The notes under the pieces are model-generated. The model ran no database searches, had not been told where the DNA came from, and worked only from the letters and a program-made list of their open reading frames with translations. This document shows positions 27,547-34,914 of a stretch of DNA of 64,000 nt, in pieces. Both the position numbers and the translations under genes were made by a program. Location of the stretch: positions 124,001 through 188,000 of the forward strand of contig JAJCYD010000007.1 in NCBI GenBank assembly GCA_029263125.1. The letters run 5' to 3'. Position 1 is the first letter of the stretch. Each line of letters opens with the position of its first letter. The DNA is from Solirubrobacteraceae bacterium (lineage in GTDB: Bacteria; Actinomycetota; Thermoleophilia; Solirubrobacterales; Solirubrobacteraceae).

Positions 27547-28569
27547 CTAGCGCCTTCGCGCGGTGGCCTGCAGCGCCGCGTTCGTCCAGCCCGCGTCGGT
27601 CGGGTTGACGTTGTGGCCCGGGGCGACGATCTCGTCGATGCGGTCCAGCAGGTCGTCGTCGAGGTGCACGTCGGCGGCGTCGAGCTGGGACTCAAGCTGC
27701 GCCATCGTGCGGACCCCGATGATCGCCGCCGTCACCGCCGGGTGGCGGATGACGAACGCCAGCGACATGTGGATCAGCGAGATCCCAGCCTCGTCGGCGA
27801 GCGTGCCGAGCGCGTCGGCGGCGTCGAGCTTGGCCTGGTTGGCCGGGATCGAGAGGTCATAGCGGGCCGGCAGCATCGCCGAGCGTCGCGACGTGAGGTC
27901 CTCGGCGCCCGTGCGCCAGCGCCCCGACAGCCAGCCGCCGCCGAGCGGGCTCCACGGGATGACGCCCATGTCGTGCTCCAGGCACGTCGGGAGGACGTCG
28001 GCCTCGATGCCGCGCGCGAGGATCGAGTACGGCGGCTGCTCGCAGACGAAGCGCTGCAGCCCGCGCTCGCGCGCGACCCACTGCGCCTTGACGATCTGCG
28101 CCGCGGGGTAGGTCGACGAGCCGATGGAGCGGATCTTGCCCTGCGCGACGAGGTCTGACAGCGCGCCGAGCGTCTCCTCGTGGTCGGTCCACGGGTCCCA
28201 GCGGTGCACCTGGTAGAGGTCGATCCAGTCGGTCTGCAGGCGCGTGAGCGACGCCTCGACCTCGCGGAAGATCCAGCGCCGCGAGTTGCCGGATTCGTTG
28301 GGATCGTCGCCCATCGTGCCGTGGAACTTCGTCGCGAGCACGACGTTGTCGCGCCGGCCCCCGGCGAGCGCCTTGCCGACGATCTGCTCGGATTCGCCGC
28401 GCGAGTAGACGTCGGCGGTGTCGACGAAGTTGATCCCCGCGTCCAGCGCCCGGTGGATGATGCGGATGCTCTCGTCGTGGTCGGTCTCGCCCCAGGCGCC
28501 GAACATCATCGTGCCGAGGCAGAGCGGGCTGACGTGTACGCCGGTGCGGCCGAGTGCGCGCTGATCCAT
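27547..28569 (-). CDS. Aldo/keto reductase
   Basis: A 340-residue NADPH-dependent reductase of the YajO/Kv-beta-like group. The catalytic tetrad is visible as Asp and Tyr in FVDTADVYSRGESE, Lys in VLATKFHG and His in DLYQVHRWD. NADP-binding residues lie in the C-terminal IIGVRTMAQLESQL. The substrate is unknown. Start ATG 28569; an LLM-type oxidoreductase is divergent across 41 bp, so they may share a control region. Convergent with the Rieske-ThDP gene, 21 bp apart. Confidence 0.9.
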   Translation of the reverse strand: MDQRALGRTGVHVSPLCLGTMMFGAWGETDHDESIRIIHRALDAGINFVDTADVYSRGESEQIVGKALAGGRRDNVVLATKFHGTMGDDPNESGNSRRWIFREVEASLTRLQTDWIDLYQVHRWDPWTDHEETLGALSDLVAQGKIRSIGSSTYPAAQIVKAQWVARERGLQRFVCEQPPYSILARGIEADVLPTCLEHDMGVIPWSPLGGGWLSGRWRTGAEDLTSRRSAMLPARYDLSIPANQAKLDAADALGTLADEAGISLIHMSLAFVIRHPAVTAAIIGVRTMAQLESQLDAADVHLDDDLLDRIDEIVAPGHNVNPTDAGWTNAALQATARRR

Positions 28570-28610
28570 GTAACTGACGATAGCCCGGTGGCTGTGACTA
28601 GCCTCAACCC

Positions 28611-29609
28611 ATGAGCGTTCCCATCTCCGTGCTGGATCTCGCGCCGGTCGGCGCCGGCCGCACAGCCGCCGAGGCGCTTGCCGGCACGACCGAGCTGGCT
28701 CGCCGCGCCGACGCGCTCGGCTACCGACGCTTCTGGGTCGCCGAGCACCACAACATCCCGTCCGTCGCGTCGACCGCGCCCGAGACGCTGATCGCCCACC
28801 TCGCCGCGAGCACCCAGCGCATTCGCGTCGGCTCGGGCGGCGTGATGCTGCCCAACCACGCGCCGCTGGCGGTCGCCGAGCGCTTCGGCATGCTGGAGGC
28901 GCTGCATCCCGACCGCATCGACCTCGGATTGGGTCGTGCCCCCGGCACCGACCAGCGCACCGCGATGGTCCTGCGCAGCGGCGATCCCAACCGCTTCGCC
29001 GAGCAGTTCGCCGAGCTGCGCGGCTACCTCGGCTCCGGCCACCACGGCATCCGGGCGGTGGCGGGCGAGCACTCACAGCCCCAGCTGTGGATGCTCGGCT
29101 CGACCGACGGCGGCGCACGGATCGCCGGCCCGCTGGGCATCCCGTTCGTCTTCGCCCACCACTTCCACCCGCACTTCACCGAGCCGGCGCTGGCGCTCTA
29201 CCGCGAGCTGTTTCAGCCGTCAGAGCTCGCGGACACGCCGCGCACGATCGTCGCCGCCGGCGTCGTCGTCGGCGAGGACGACGAGCATGCCGCCCGCCTC
29301 GCGCTGCCGGGCGGCGTCTCGATGCTGTGGCTGCGCCAGGGCCGCCCGGCGCCGATGCCGACGATCGAGCAGGCCGAGGCGATTGTCGCCGGGCTGTCGG
29401 GCACGGAGCTCGCGGTCGTGCAGGACGCCGTCAACCGCGCGATCGTCGGCGGCCCCGAGACGGTGCACGGACAGCTGCTGGAGCTCGTCGAGCGCACCGG
29501 CACCGACGAGCTGATGATCACCTCACACGTGGCCGACCCCGCCGTGCGGGCGCGCGGACTGGAGCATGTGGCGCGAGCGTTCGAGTTGCAGGAGCAGCCC
29601 GTCGGCTGA
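28611..29609 (+). CDS. LLM-class flavin-dependent oxidoreductase
   Basis: A 332-residue luciferase-like monooxygenase-fold enzyme of the short YtnJ/alkanal-type group. Typical features are ISVLDLAPVGAGRTAAEAL, FWVAEHHNIP (the conserved EHH), GSGGVMLPNHAPLAVAERFG and IDLGLGRAPGTD. These bind FMN or F420; the sequence does not settle which. It is divergent from the aldo/keto reductase and convergent with the phosphoribulokinase-type gene (8 bp apart). Confidence 0.9.
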   Translation: MSVPISVLDLAPVGAGRTAAEALAGTTELARRADALGYRRFWVAEHHNIPSVASTAPETLIAHLAASTQRIRVGSGGVMLPNHAPLAVAERFGMLEALHPDRIDLGLGRAPGTDQRTAMVLRSGDPNRFAEQFAELRGYLGSGHHGIRAVAGEHSQPQLWMLGSTDGGARIAGPLGIPFVFAHHFHPHFTEPALALYRELFQPSELADTPRTIVAAGVVVGEDDEHAARLALPGGVSMLWLRQGRPAPMPTIEQAEAIVAGLSGTELAVVQDAVNRAIVGGPETVHGQLLELVERTGTDELMITSHVADPAVRARGLEHVARAFELQEQPVG

Positions 29610-29617
29610 CCCGGCGC

Positions 29618-30538
29618 CTACCCGCCGTTGCCCGGTTCGCCGCCGAGTGCGACGGTCGCGCGAGCCGTCGTGAGGTGGTAGAGGATCAGCAGCTGCACGA
29701 GCGCCAGGGACTCGGAGCGGTGGATCTCCTTGCCGACCGTGAACTCGCCGAGCGTGTCGGTGCGCAGGTGGCTGGCGAAGTGCATGCGGTCCCAGATCGC
29801 CTCCTCGATCTCCTCCGCGCGCTCGCGCTCAAGATCGCCGGGGATGTGCAGCACGCGCTCACCGTGGCGCTCGGTCATCGTGAACGCGCCGTCGCCGTCG
29901 CCGCCGTCGACGAACGAGGACAGGTCGGGATGGGGCAGCGAGTCGCGCAGCGTCAGCACGGCGTCGAGCACGAACGGGTCGGCCGCGCTGGGTTGGCGGC
30001 AGACGACCATGTCGGCGTGGGCGCGCTGCGGGCGGATGAACGCTGCGGAGTCGGGCTCGCGGCGATCGAGGTCCTCGAGCACCTGGTCGGTCGTGTACCC
30101 GCGCTTGGAGCAGTCGCGGTCGACCTTCCACTGGCGCCGCAGGGACTCCGGCGGGTCGAGGTAGACGCGTACGTCGTAGGACTCGCGCATCTCGGGCGTG
30201 TAGTACCCCAGCAGCCCTTCGACGACGGCGAATGGATCGGGCTCGACGTAGGTCAGCGGGCCGAAGGTGCCGTTGGAGTGCAGGTAGACAGGCTTGAGGA
30301 TCGGCCGGCCCTCGTGCAGGCACTCCAGATGCGAGGCCATGATGTCGAGGTAGTTGCAGTCGGGATGCAGCGGCGTGATCGCGCGATCGGCGCGCTGCTT
30401 GCGGTCGTACTTGTGGTAGTCGTCGGTGCAGATGTGGGTGACGACGTCCTCGCCGAGCAGGCGAACGAGACCCTTGCTCAACGTCGTCTTGCCGGAGGCG
30501 GAATCACCGACGATCCCGAGAATGATTGGTCGTGGCAC
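29618..30538 (-). CDS. Phosphoribulokinase/uridine kinase-family protein
   Basis: A 306-residue P-loop kinase with GDSASGKTT at about 11-19, the DDYHKYDR motif of phosphoribulokinases, and RDCSKRGYTTDQVLEDLDRR. The long C-terminal half fits the cyanobacterial-type phosphoribulokinase rather than uridine kinase. It would phosphorylate ribulose 5-phosphate or a related sugar phosphate. No RuBisCO or Calvin-cycle gene is in the window, so autotrophy is not implied. The start is the GTG at 30538, nine residues before the P-loop; longer frames lack a ribosome site. Confidence 0.85.
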   Translation of the reverse strand: MPRPIILGIVGDSASGKTTLSKGLVRLLGEDVVTHICTDDYHKYDRKQRADRAITPLHPDCNYLDIMASHLECLHEGRPILKPVYLHSNGTFGPLTYVEPDPFAVVEGLLGYYTPEMRESYDVRVYLDPPESLRRQWKVDRDCSKRGYTTDQVLEDLDRREPDSAAFIRPQRAHADMVVCRQPSAADPFVLDAVLTLRDSLPHPDLSSFVDGGDGDGAFTMTERHGERVLHIPGDLERERAEEIEEAIWDRMHFASHLRTDTLGEFTVGKEIHRSESLALVQLLILYHLTTARATVALGGEPGNGG

Positions 30539-30658
30539 GCCGTGAGCGTAGTACGGCGGCCCCGGCGGCCACAACCTGGATCCACGCATCGTGGCGCAAC
30601 GTCGAACCTGCCGGCCGCGCGTCGCAGAACGAGGCCGTTCGGCGCGAGGGCAAGCGGG

Positions 30659-30829
30659 TCAGCCCACGGCGCGATACCTGCCCGCGCGGCGCCAGCGGCG
30701 GGTTGGCGGAGCCGCGATCTGCGCGGCTCCGATGCGCTTGTTGCGGGTGATCGCTCCGGCGAGGGCCTGGGCCTGCTTGACGGCCGCCAGCGGGGCGCGC
30801 GACGTGATGTGACGGTGCTTGGATTCCAT
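30659..30829 (-). CDS. Small basic protein (56 aa), function unknown
   Basis: A 56-residue protein reading MESKHRHITSRAPLAAVKQA and ending RRWRRAGRYRAVG. It has a strong AGGAG ribosome site seven bases before the ATG and a low-ambiguity reading (KQAQALAGAITRNKRIGAA). The C-terminal half is highly basic, suggesting nucleic-acid or ribosome contact; no family is recognised. It lies upstream of the phosphoribulokinase-type gene on the same strand, with 120 bp between. The 264 bp to its right show only a promoter candidate at 31060. Confidence 0.55.
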   Translation of the reverse strand: MESKHRHITSRAPLAAVKQAQALAGAITRNKRIGAAQIAAPPTRRWRRAGRYRAVG

Positions 30830-31059
30830 GCGGTTCACTCCTGATCGGTTGTCGCGTGCGGGCGGCGACGTCGACGCGTCGCACGCGGGTCCGGCACGGG
30901 ATCGCGATGGTCATCGGCTGCTCCGCGATGACGGCGCTGTCCCTCGCACAACCGGCGTCCTACCGGTGCGGTTGTGGCGTATCGCCCAGTCGGGGCGCTC
31001 TGCTGGTGCGCCGGATCCTAGCGGACCCGGCGGCTTGGCGAGGGATCCTTTGAGGGCGT

Positions 31060-31087
31060 TTGAAACCGTCCCCGAATGGGGTACAAC
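31060..31087 (+). promoter_or_regulatory. Candidate promoter giving a leaderless transcript
   Basis: TTGAAA at 31060-31065 and TACAAC at 31082-31087 are separated by 16 bases. The hexamer ends six bases before the ATG at 31094, so transcription would start at or next to the A of the start codon. Actinobacteria commonly use such leaderless starts, and no Shine-Dalgarno sequence precedes this ATG. The match to consensus is partial. Confidence 0.35.
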
Positions 31088-31093
31088 GCGGCG

Positions 31094-31492
31094 ATGCACC
31101 TTCTCGTTCTGGCCTCGGACCCCGTCGACACCGGCACGTTGCGCGGCATCGTCGGCGACGAGATCGACGGCGCGCGCGTGCTCGTCGTGTCCCCGGCGCT
31201 CAACGAGTCGCCGGTCGCGTTCTGGGCATCGGACGCCGACGAGGCGATCGAGGATGCCGACGCGGCAGGCACGCAGATCGTCGAGCAGCTGCGCGCCGAG
31301 GGTGTCGCCGCCAACAGCGCGACCGGCGAGAGCGAGCCGCTGCTCGCGCTGCAGGACGCGCTCGCGACGTTCCCCGCCGACCGGATCGTCATCTTCGTCC
31401 GTGACGAGGACGATCAGCGCTACCGCGAGGACGACCTTTGCGGCGAGGTGCAGCGCCGCTTCGATCTGCCGGTCACGCTGGCCACGCTGTAG
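31094..31492 (+). CDS. Small soluble protein, universal-stress-like, function unknown
   Basis: A 132-residue protein: MHLLVLASDPVDTGTLRGIV, then RVLVVSPALNESPVAFWASD and a C-terminal IVIFVRDEDDQRYREDDLCG. The alternating strands and helices recall an alpha/beta nucleotide-type fold such as UspA, but no ATP motif is clear. The start at 31094 is preferred over the ATG six codons earlier because of the promoter spacing. An SRPBCC gene follows 27 bases downstream and is probably cotranscribed. Confidence 0.7.
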   Translation: MHLLVLASDPVDTGTLRGIVGDEIDGARVLVVSPALNESPVAFWASDADEAIEDADAAGTQIVEQLRAEGVAANSATGESEPLLALQDALATFPADRIVIFVRDEDDQRYREDDLCGEVQRRFDLPVTLATL

Positions 31493-31519
31493 CTCGTCGC
31501 GCTCGCGTCGTCCGCCGCG

Positions 31520-31972
31520 ATGCAGTTCGATAACTCCTTCTCCGTGCAGGCCCCGATCGACGCGGTCTTCGCCGCCGTGTCGGACATCGAGCGCGTGGTG
31601 GTGTGCGTGCCCGGAGCGCAGGTGCTCAGCAGTCGCGGCGACGATGTCTTCGAAGTCGCGCTGCGGTCGCGGGTCGGCCTCGTCTCGCGGCGCTACGCGG
31701 GCACGATCACCGTCCACGAGCGCGACGCCGGCGCGCGCCGGGTCACGATGACCAACCGCGCGCGCGACGCGACGGGCAAGAGCGTCGGCGATGCGCGCAT
31801 CGAGATCGGCCTCGCCGAGCTCGGCTCGCACACGAACGTCTCGATCCACTCGCGGGTGACGATCGCCGGCGGGACGCTCGCCGAGACGACGATCGGCAGG
31901 GCCGCCGCCGAGCAGATGGCGCTGTTCACCGCCAACCTGCGCGCGCTGGTCGGCGGCGAAACGCCACCATGA
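31520..31972 (+). CDS. SRPBCC/CoxG-like protein
   Basis: A 150-residue START-fold protein similar to carbon monoxide dehydrogenase subunit G family members: NSFSVQAPIDAVFAAVSDIE, VVVCVPGAQVLSSRGDDVFE, then RVTIAGGTLAETTIGRAAAE. CoxG recruits CO dehydrogenase to the membrane, but no cox genes are here, so the role is open. The ATG is at 31520. It is convergent with the LCP gene across 63 bp. Confidence 0.78.
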   Translation: MQFDNSFSVQAPIDAVFAAVSDIERVVVCVPGAQVLSSRGDDVFEVALRSRVGLVSRRYAGTITVHERDAGARRVTMTNRARDATGKSVGDARIEIGLAELGSHTNVSIHSRVTIAGGTLAETTIGRAAAEQMALFTANLRALVGGETPP

Positions 31973-32035
31973 CGTCCGCGCAGCCCGTGCTTGCGAACTG
32001 CCTCGGGCCGCGCCGGGTCGCGCGCTGAGATCGGC

Positions 32036-33526
32036 CTACTCGCCGCGGCGCAGCGACTCGGCGATGCTCATCATCTGCGCGTTGGTGAGCTTGCGCGAGA
32101 GCGTGTTGGACACCCAGTAGACGGCCAGCGGCGTCTGAAACGCGATCAGCCGGATGCGCTTGCCGTCGAAGTAGCGCTGATAGGTGCGCGAGCCGACTCG
32201 CCGCTCGTCGGTTGGGCTCTGCAGGATCGGCGGGGCCTTCCACGTCGTTGCCTGGATGCCGTAGTACTCGCCGATCTCGCCCGCGTAGAGCACGATCCGA
32301 TACGCACGCTGGCGGCGCTTGTCGTCATCGACGATCTCGTAGGAGCGCGGGCTGGAGTCGCTGTAGCGGCCGCGCCCGAGGCGGACGGTGGGGTAGTAGA
32401 CGGGCAGGCCGAGCGCGCCGAGCTCCAGCTGCATCGCTCGCACGTGACGTGCGCCGCCCGCGGGATCGCGGACGAGACCCGCCGCGAGGCTGCCGGGCTT
32501 GACAGGCTTGGGCTTGGGCTCGGACGTGCGCTCCGTGAGATCGGGGTTGGCATCGAGCAGCGCGTCGTCGGAGCCGCGCACGTCGATGAAGCTGTCGACC
32601 GTCTGCTGAAGATCCGCCTGGGAGACCTCGACGCAGGTGCCGTCCGGGCAATCGGTGGCCGGGAAGCGCACCTCGGTGATCGGAGACTTGGAGGCCTCGT
32701 AGACGACCTTGAGCAGGCCGAGGATCTCGGTCGTGTCCTGCTGGGGAATGTCGCTCTGGGTGTAGGCCCCGAAGATCCGCAGCAGCTCCTTGCGGTCCGA
32801 GAAGACCTTGCCGAGCCCGATCTGCCCCTTGGCCTGGCGCAGGAACTCCTGCTGGCGCGCGGCGCGCACGAAGTCCGAGTCCTCGTGACGGAAGCGCACG
32901 AAGTCCAGCGCATCCGAGCCGCACAGCCGCTGGTAGCCGGGCCGCAGGTCGATCGTCGCGTAGCGAGGGCCCGGACGCGTGTTGTCGTTGAAGTAGCGGC
33001 GGTCGACCTCGGCGTAGACGCAGCCAAGCCGGTTGACCGCTCGCCTGAAGCCGCCGAAGTTCACGTTGATGACATGGTTGATCGGGATCCCGAGCAGCAG
33101 CGTGACCGTCTCGACGCTCAGCGCGGCGCCGCCGAGCTCAAAGGCCTCGTTGATCTTGCGCATCCCCCGATAGCCCGGGATCTGCACCTGCAGGTCGCGC
33201 GGCAGCGACATGATCGCCGTCGCGCCACGGTCGGGATCGAGGTGCGCGACGATGATCGTGTCCGAGCGCGGCGGCATGTCCACCGTGTCGGCGAAGCGCT
33301 TGTCGGAGCCCAGCAGCAGGATCGTCTGCGGCCCGCCGGACAGGACGTCCTCGAGCACCTCCTCGACGCGCGGGATCGGCTTGGAGGCCTTCTTGACGAT
33401 CTCGATGTCCTCCTTGACCTCGGCGAGGAGGATGGTCGCGACCGCCGTCGCCGAGCACACGACGATGATCGCGCCGCCGAGCACGAACTTCTTCAGGTGC
33501 TGACGGAGCCTGCCCACGCAGGCCAT
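32036..33526 (-). CDS. LytR-CpsA-Psr (LCP) family cell-wall ligase
   Basis: A 496-residue membrane-anchored protein. An N-terminal helix (FVLGGAIIVVCSATAVATIL) is followed by the LCP catalytic domain: ILLLGSDKR, PRSDTIIVAHLDPDRGATAI, SLPRDLQVQIPGYRGMRKIN and RFRHEDSDFVRAARQQEFL. LCP enzymes transfer polymers such as arabinogalactan or teichoic acid onto peptidoglycan. The C-terminal 180 residues after about 315 form an additional domain. It lies 27 bases after cbtA on the same strand and could be read from the cobalamin-controlled transcript, although functional linkage is doubtful. Confidence 0.9.
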   Translation of the reverse strand: MACVGRLRQHLKKFVLGGAIIVVCSATAVATILLAEVKEDIEIVKKASKPIPRVEEVLEDVLSGGPQTILLLGSDKRFADTVDMPPRSDTIIVAHLDPDRGATAIMSLPRDLQVQIPGYRGMRKINEAFELGGAALSVETVTLLLGIPINHVINVNFGGFRRAVNRLGCVYAEVDRRYFNDNTRPGPRYATIDLRPGYQRLCGSDALDFVRFRHEDSDFVRAARQQEFLRQAKGQIGLGKVFSDRKELLRIFGAYTQSDIPQQDTTEILGLLKVVYEASKSPITEVRFPATDCPDGTCVEVSQADLQQTVDSFIDVRGSDDALLDANPDLTERTSEPKPKPVKPGSLAAGLVRDPAGGARHVRAMQLELGALGLPVYYPTVRLGRGRYSDSSPRSYEIVDDDKRRQRAYRIVLYAGEIGEYYGIQATTWKAPPILQSPTDERRVGSRTYQRYFDGKRIRLIAFQTPLAVYWVSNTLSRKLTNAQMMSIAESLRRGE

Positions 33527-33553
33527 TCAACCGCAGCCGGGGGCCGCGCGGGC

Positions 33554-34303
33554 CTACGCCTGGAGCGCCGGCCCCGCGGCGTCGCGCTCATGCCCGCGCA
33601 GCAGCTGCTCGGCCGCGGCGCCGAAGCCCAGGCCGATCGCCGCGAACAGGATCGCGCTGATCGCCAGCGACGCGACGCGGAAGTCCCACAGCACGTCGGC
33701 GGGAAACCCGCCGGGAGGACCGTCGACGCCCGGCAGGACGACCTGGGCGAGCACGATCAGCGCGACGAATCCACCGGCGCCCGCGATCGTCGCGTTCCAC
33801 GCGCCCAGGCGCTCCAACAGCTCGCGGCGGATGCGCATGGCGGCGGTCGCCGCGGCGACCGAGATGCAGATCATCGTGACGAACAGTGCGGTGCGCGTGC
33901 CCAGCGACTCGGGCGTGGCGGTCGCCGGCGGCCCAGCGGGGTACTTCGCGAACGGCACGAGAACGATCGTCAGGTAGGCGCCGAGCGCGAGCGTCGCCGA
34001 CATCGCCCGCGCCCCGATGGCGCCGATGCGCCCGTAGGCCCAGGCGAAGACGAGCGCGAACAGGCCGCCGAGGGCGACGCCCATCGCGGCGAGCGCGGTC
34101 AGCAGGCCGACCGTGCGCTGCGTGCCGCGCGCCACGACCTCCGGCTCGGCTGGCGCCCCGGGTTGGGGCGCAGGAGCGACGCGCTGCTCGAAGTCGATGG
34201 CCGCCTGCACCGGCGGCTCGCCGATCGCGTAGGCGACCGGGAAGGCGAGCACGCCGGCGCACAGCCCGGCGAGCATGCCCCTGATCAGCAGGGAGCGGAT
34301 CAT
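33554..34303 (-). CDS. cbtA: Cobalt transporter subunit CbtA
   Basis: A 249-residue integral membrane protein with about six helices, from SLLIRGMLAGLCAGVLAFPV to SLAISAILFAAIGLGFGAAA. Sequence and partner match CbtA, the predicted cobalt-uptake protein found with CbtB under cobalamin riboswitches. It supplies cobalt for the chelatase encoded at 45-51 kb. cbtB precedes it by 49 bp, with a hairpin between. Confidence 0.88.
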   Translation of the reverse strand: MIRSLLIRGMLAGLCAGVLAFPVAYAIGEPPVQAAIDFEQRVAPAPQPGAPAEPEVVARGTQRTVGLLTALAAMGVALGGLFALVFAWAYGRIGAIGARAMSATLALGAYLTIVLVPFAKYPAGPPATATPESLGTRTALFVTMICISVAAATAAMRIRRELLERLGAWNATIAGAGGFVALIVLAQVVLPGVDGPPGGFPADVLWDFRVASLAISAILFAAIGLGFGAAAEQLLRGHERDAAGPALQA

Positions 34304-34321
34304 GTGTCGACCAGCAGGCTG

Positions 34322-34356
34322 CTAGTACGCGCAGAACGTGCGGACGCGTGTACTAG
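34322..34356 (-). other. Hairpin between cbtB and cbtA
   Basis: CTAGTAC and GTACTAG, extended by a GCG/CGC pair, form a stem around a 14-16 base loop right at the cbtB stop. There is no T tract. Such an intercistronic stem could protect upstream mRNA or lower cbtA expression relative to cbtB. The role is inferred from position only. Confidence 0.4.
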
Positions 34357-34571
34357 TGGCAGGGGAAGCCGAGCAGGTGCCGGCCGTCGTGCAGGAACTC
34401 GTGGACGCCGGCGCCCGAGACCAGCGAGGCGACGCCCTGCTCGCCGCCGACGAAGTACATCAGCACGAACAGCGCGAACCCGGCGAAGATCGCGTAGGGC
34501 AGGATCTCGCCCGGCGAGGCGATCGGTGCGGGCGCGGTTGTGATCCCCCGCTCGGCGACGACGTCAGACAT
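34353..34571 (-). CDS. cbtB: Cobalt transporter subunit CbtB
   Basis: A 72-residue protein with one membrane helix (LPYAIFAGFALFVLMYFVGG) and a C-terminal histidine cluster HEFLHDGRHLLGFPCH, the hallmark of CbtB and a likely cobalt ligand site. AAGGAG precedes the ATG at good spacing. A cobalamin riboswitch lies 45-140 bases upstream, so expression should fall when B12 is plentiful. It works with cbtA downstream. Confidence 0.9.
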   Translation of the reverse strand: MSDVVAERGITTAPAPIASPGEILPYAIFAGFALFVLMYFVGGEQGVASLVSGAGVHEFLHDGRHLLGFPCH

Positions 34572-34616
34572 GCTGGTCTCCTTCTCGGGATCACGCGTCC
34601 CGTCGATGATCAGAGC

Positions 34617-34710
34617 GCGTGACGGAGAAGTGTCTGGCTCACGGATCCTCGTCCGCTCACAGTGGCGCGACCGCGCCGGTCTTTCACCGGCTTCCTCGCA
34701 CCGTCACACG
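34617..34710 (-). promoter_or_regulatory. Cobalamin riboswitch controlling cbtB-cbtA
   Basis: Minus-strand RNA with the conserved core GAAGCCGGTGAAAGACCGGC, then GGTCGCGCCACTGTGA and a B12-box-like GTGAGCCAGACAC. Outer strands CGTGTGACGG and CCGTCACGCG close stem P1 with one mismatch. The compact size, about 94 nt, is short for the class. It lies just upstream of cbtB and is expected to repress translation or transcription on cobalamin binding. Confidence 0.85.
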
Positions 34711-34779
34711 AGGCACGGACCATAGTCGCGCGACGGGTCGCCCGCAACACTGCCGCTATGCTGCGCCGCATCAGCGCGA

Positions 34780-34867
34780 TGGTCGCGAGGAACCCGGTGA
34801 GAAGCCGGGACGGTCGCGCCACTGTGACCGGGAACCGCACGATCCCGGGAGTCAGGAACTCCGACCA
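34780..34867 (+). promoter_or_regulatory. Cobalamin riboswitch controlling cobG-cobH-cobIJ-cobF
   Basis: Plus-strand core GGAACCCGGTGAGAAGCCGG, GGTCGCGCCACTGTGACCGG and B12 box GGGAGTCAGGAACT, closed by TGGTCG and CGACCA strands. It ends about 30 bases before the AGGAGG site of cobG. It is divergent from the cbtBA riboswitch with only about 70 bp between, so both promoters must lie in that short space. The core is almost identical to the riboswitch at 54763. Confidence 0.88.
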
Positions 34868-34914
34868 CCGCGAATGCCGCTGACGGGAACGCGCTCTTCC
34901 CAGGAGGTAGTCCG

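Noticed and set aside
31991-34543. 850-residue plus-strand frame
   Set aside because: Antisense to the LCP, cbtA and cbtB genes, with His/Arg/Asp-rich composition and no motif.
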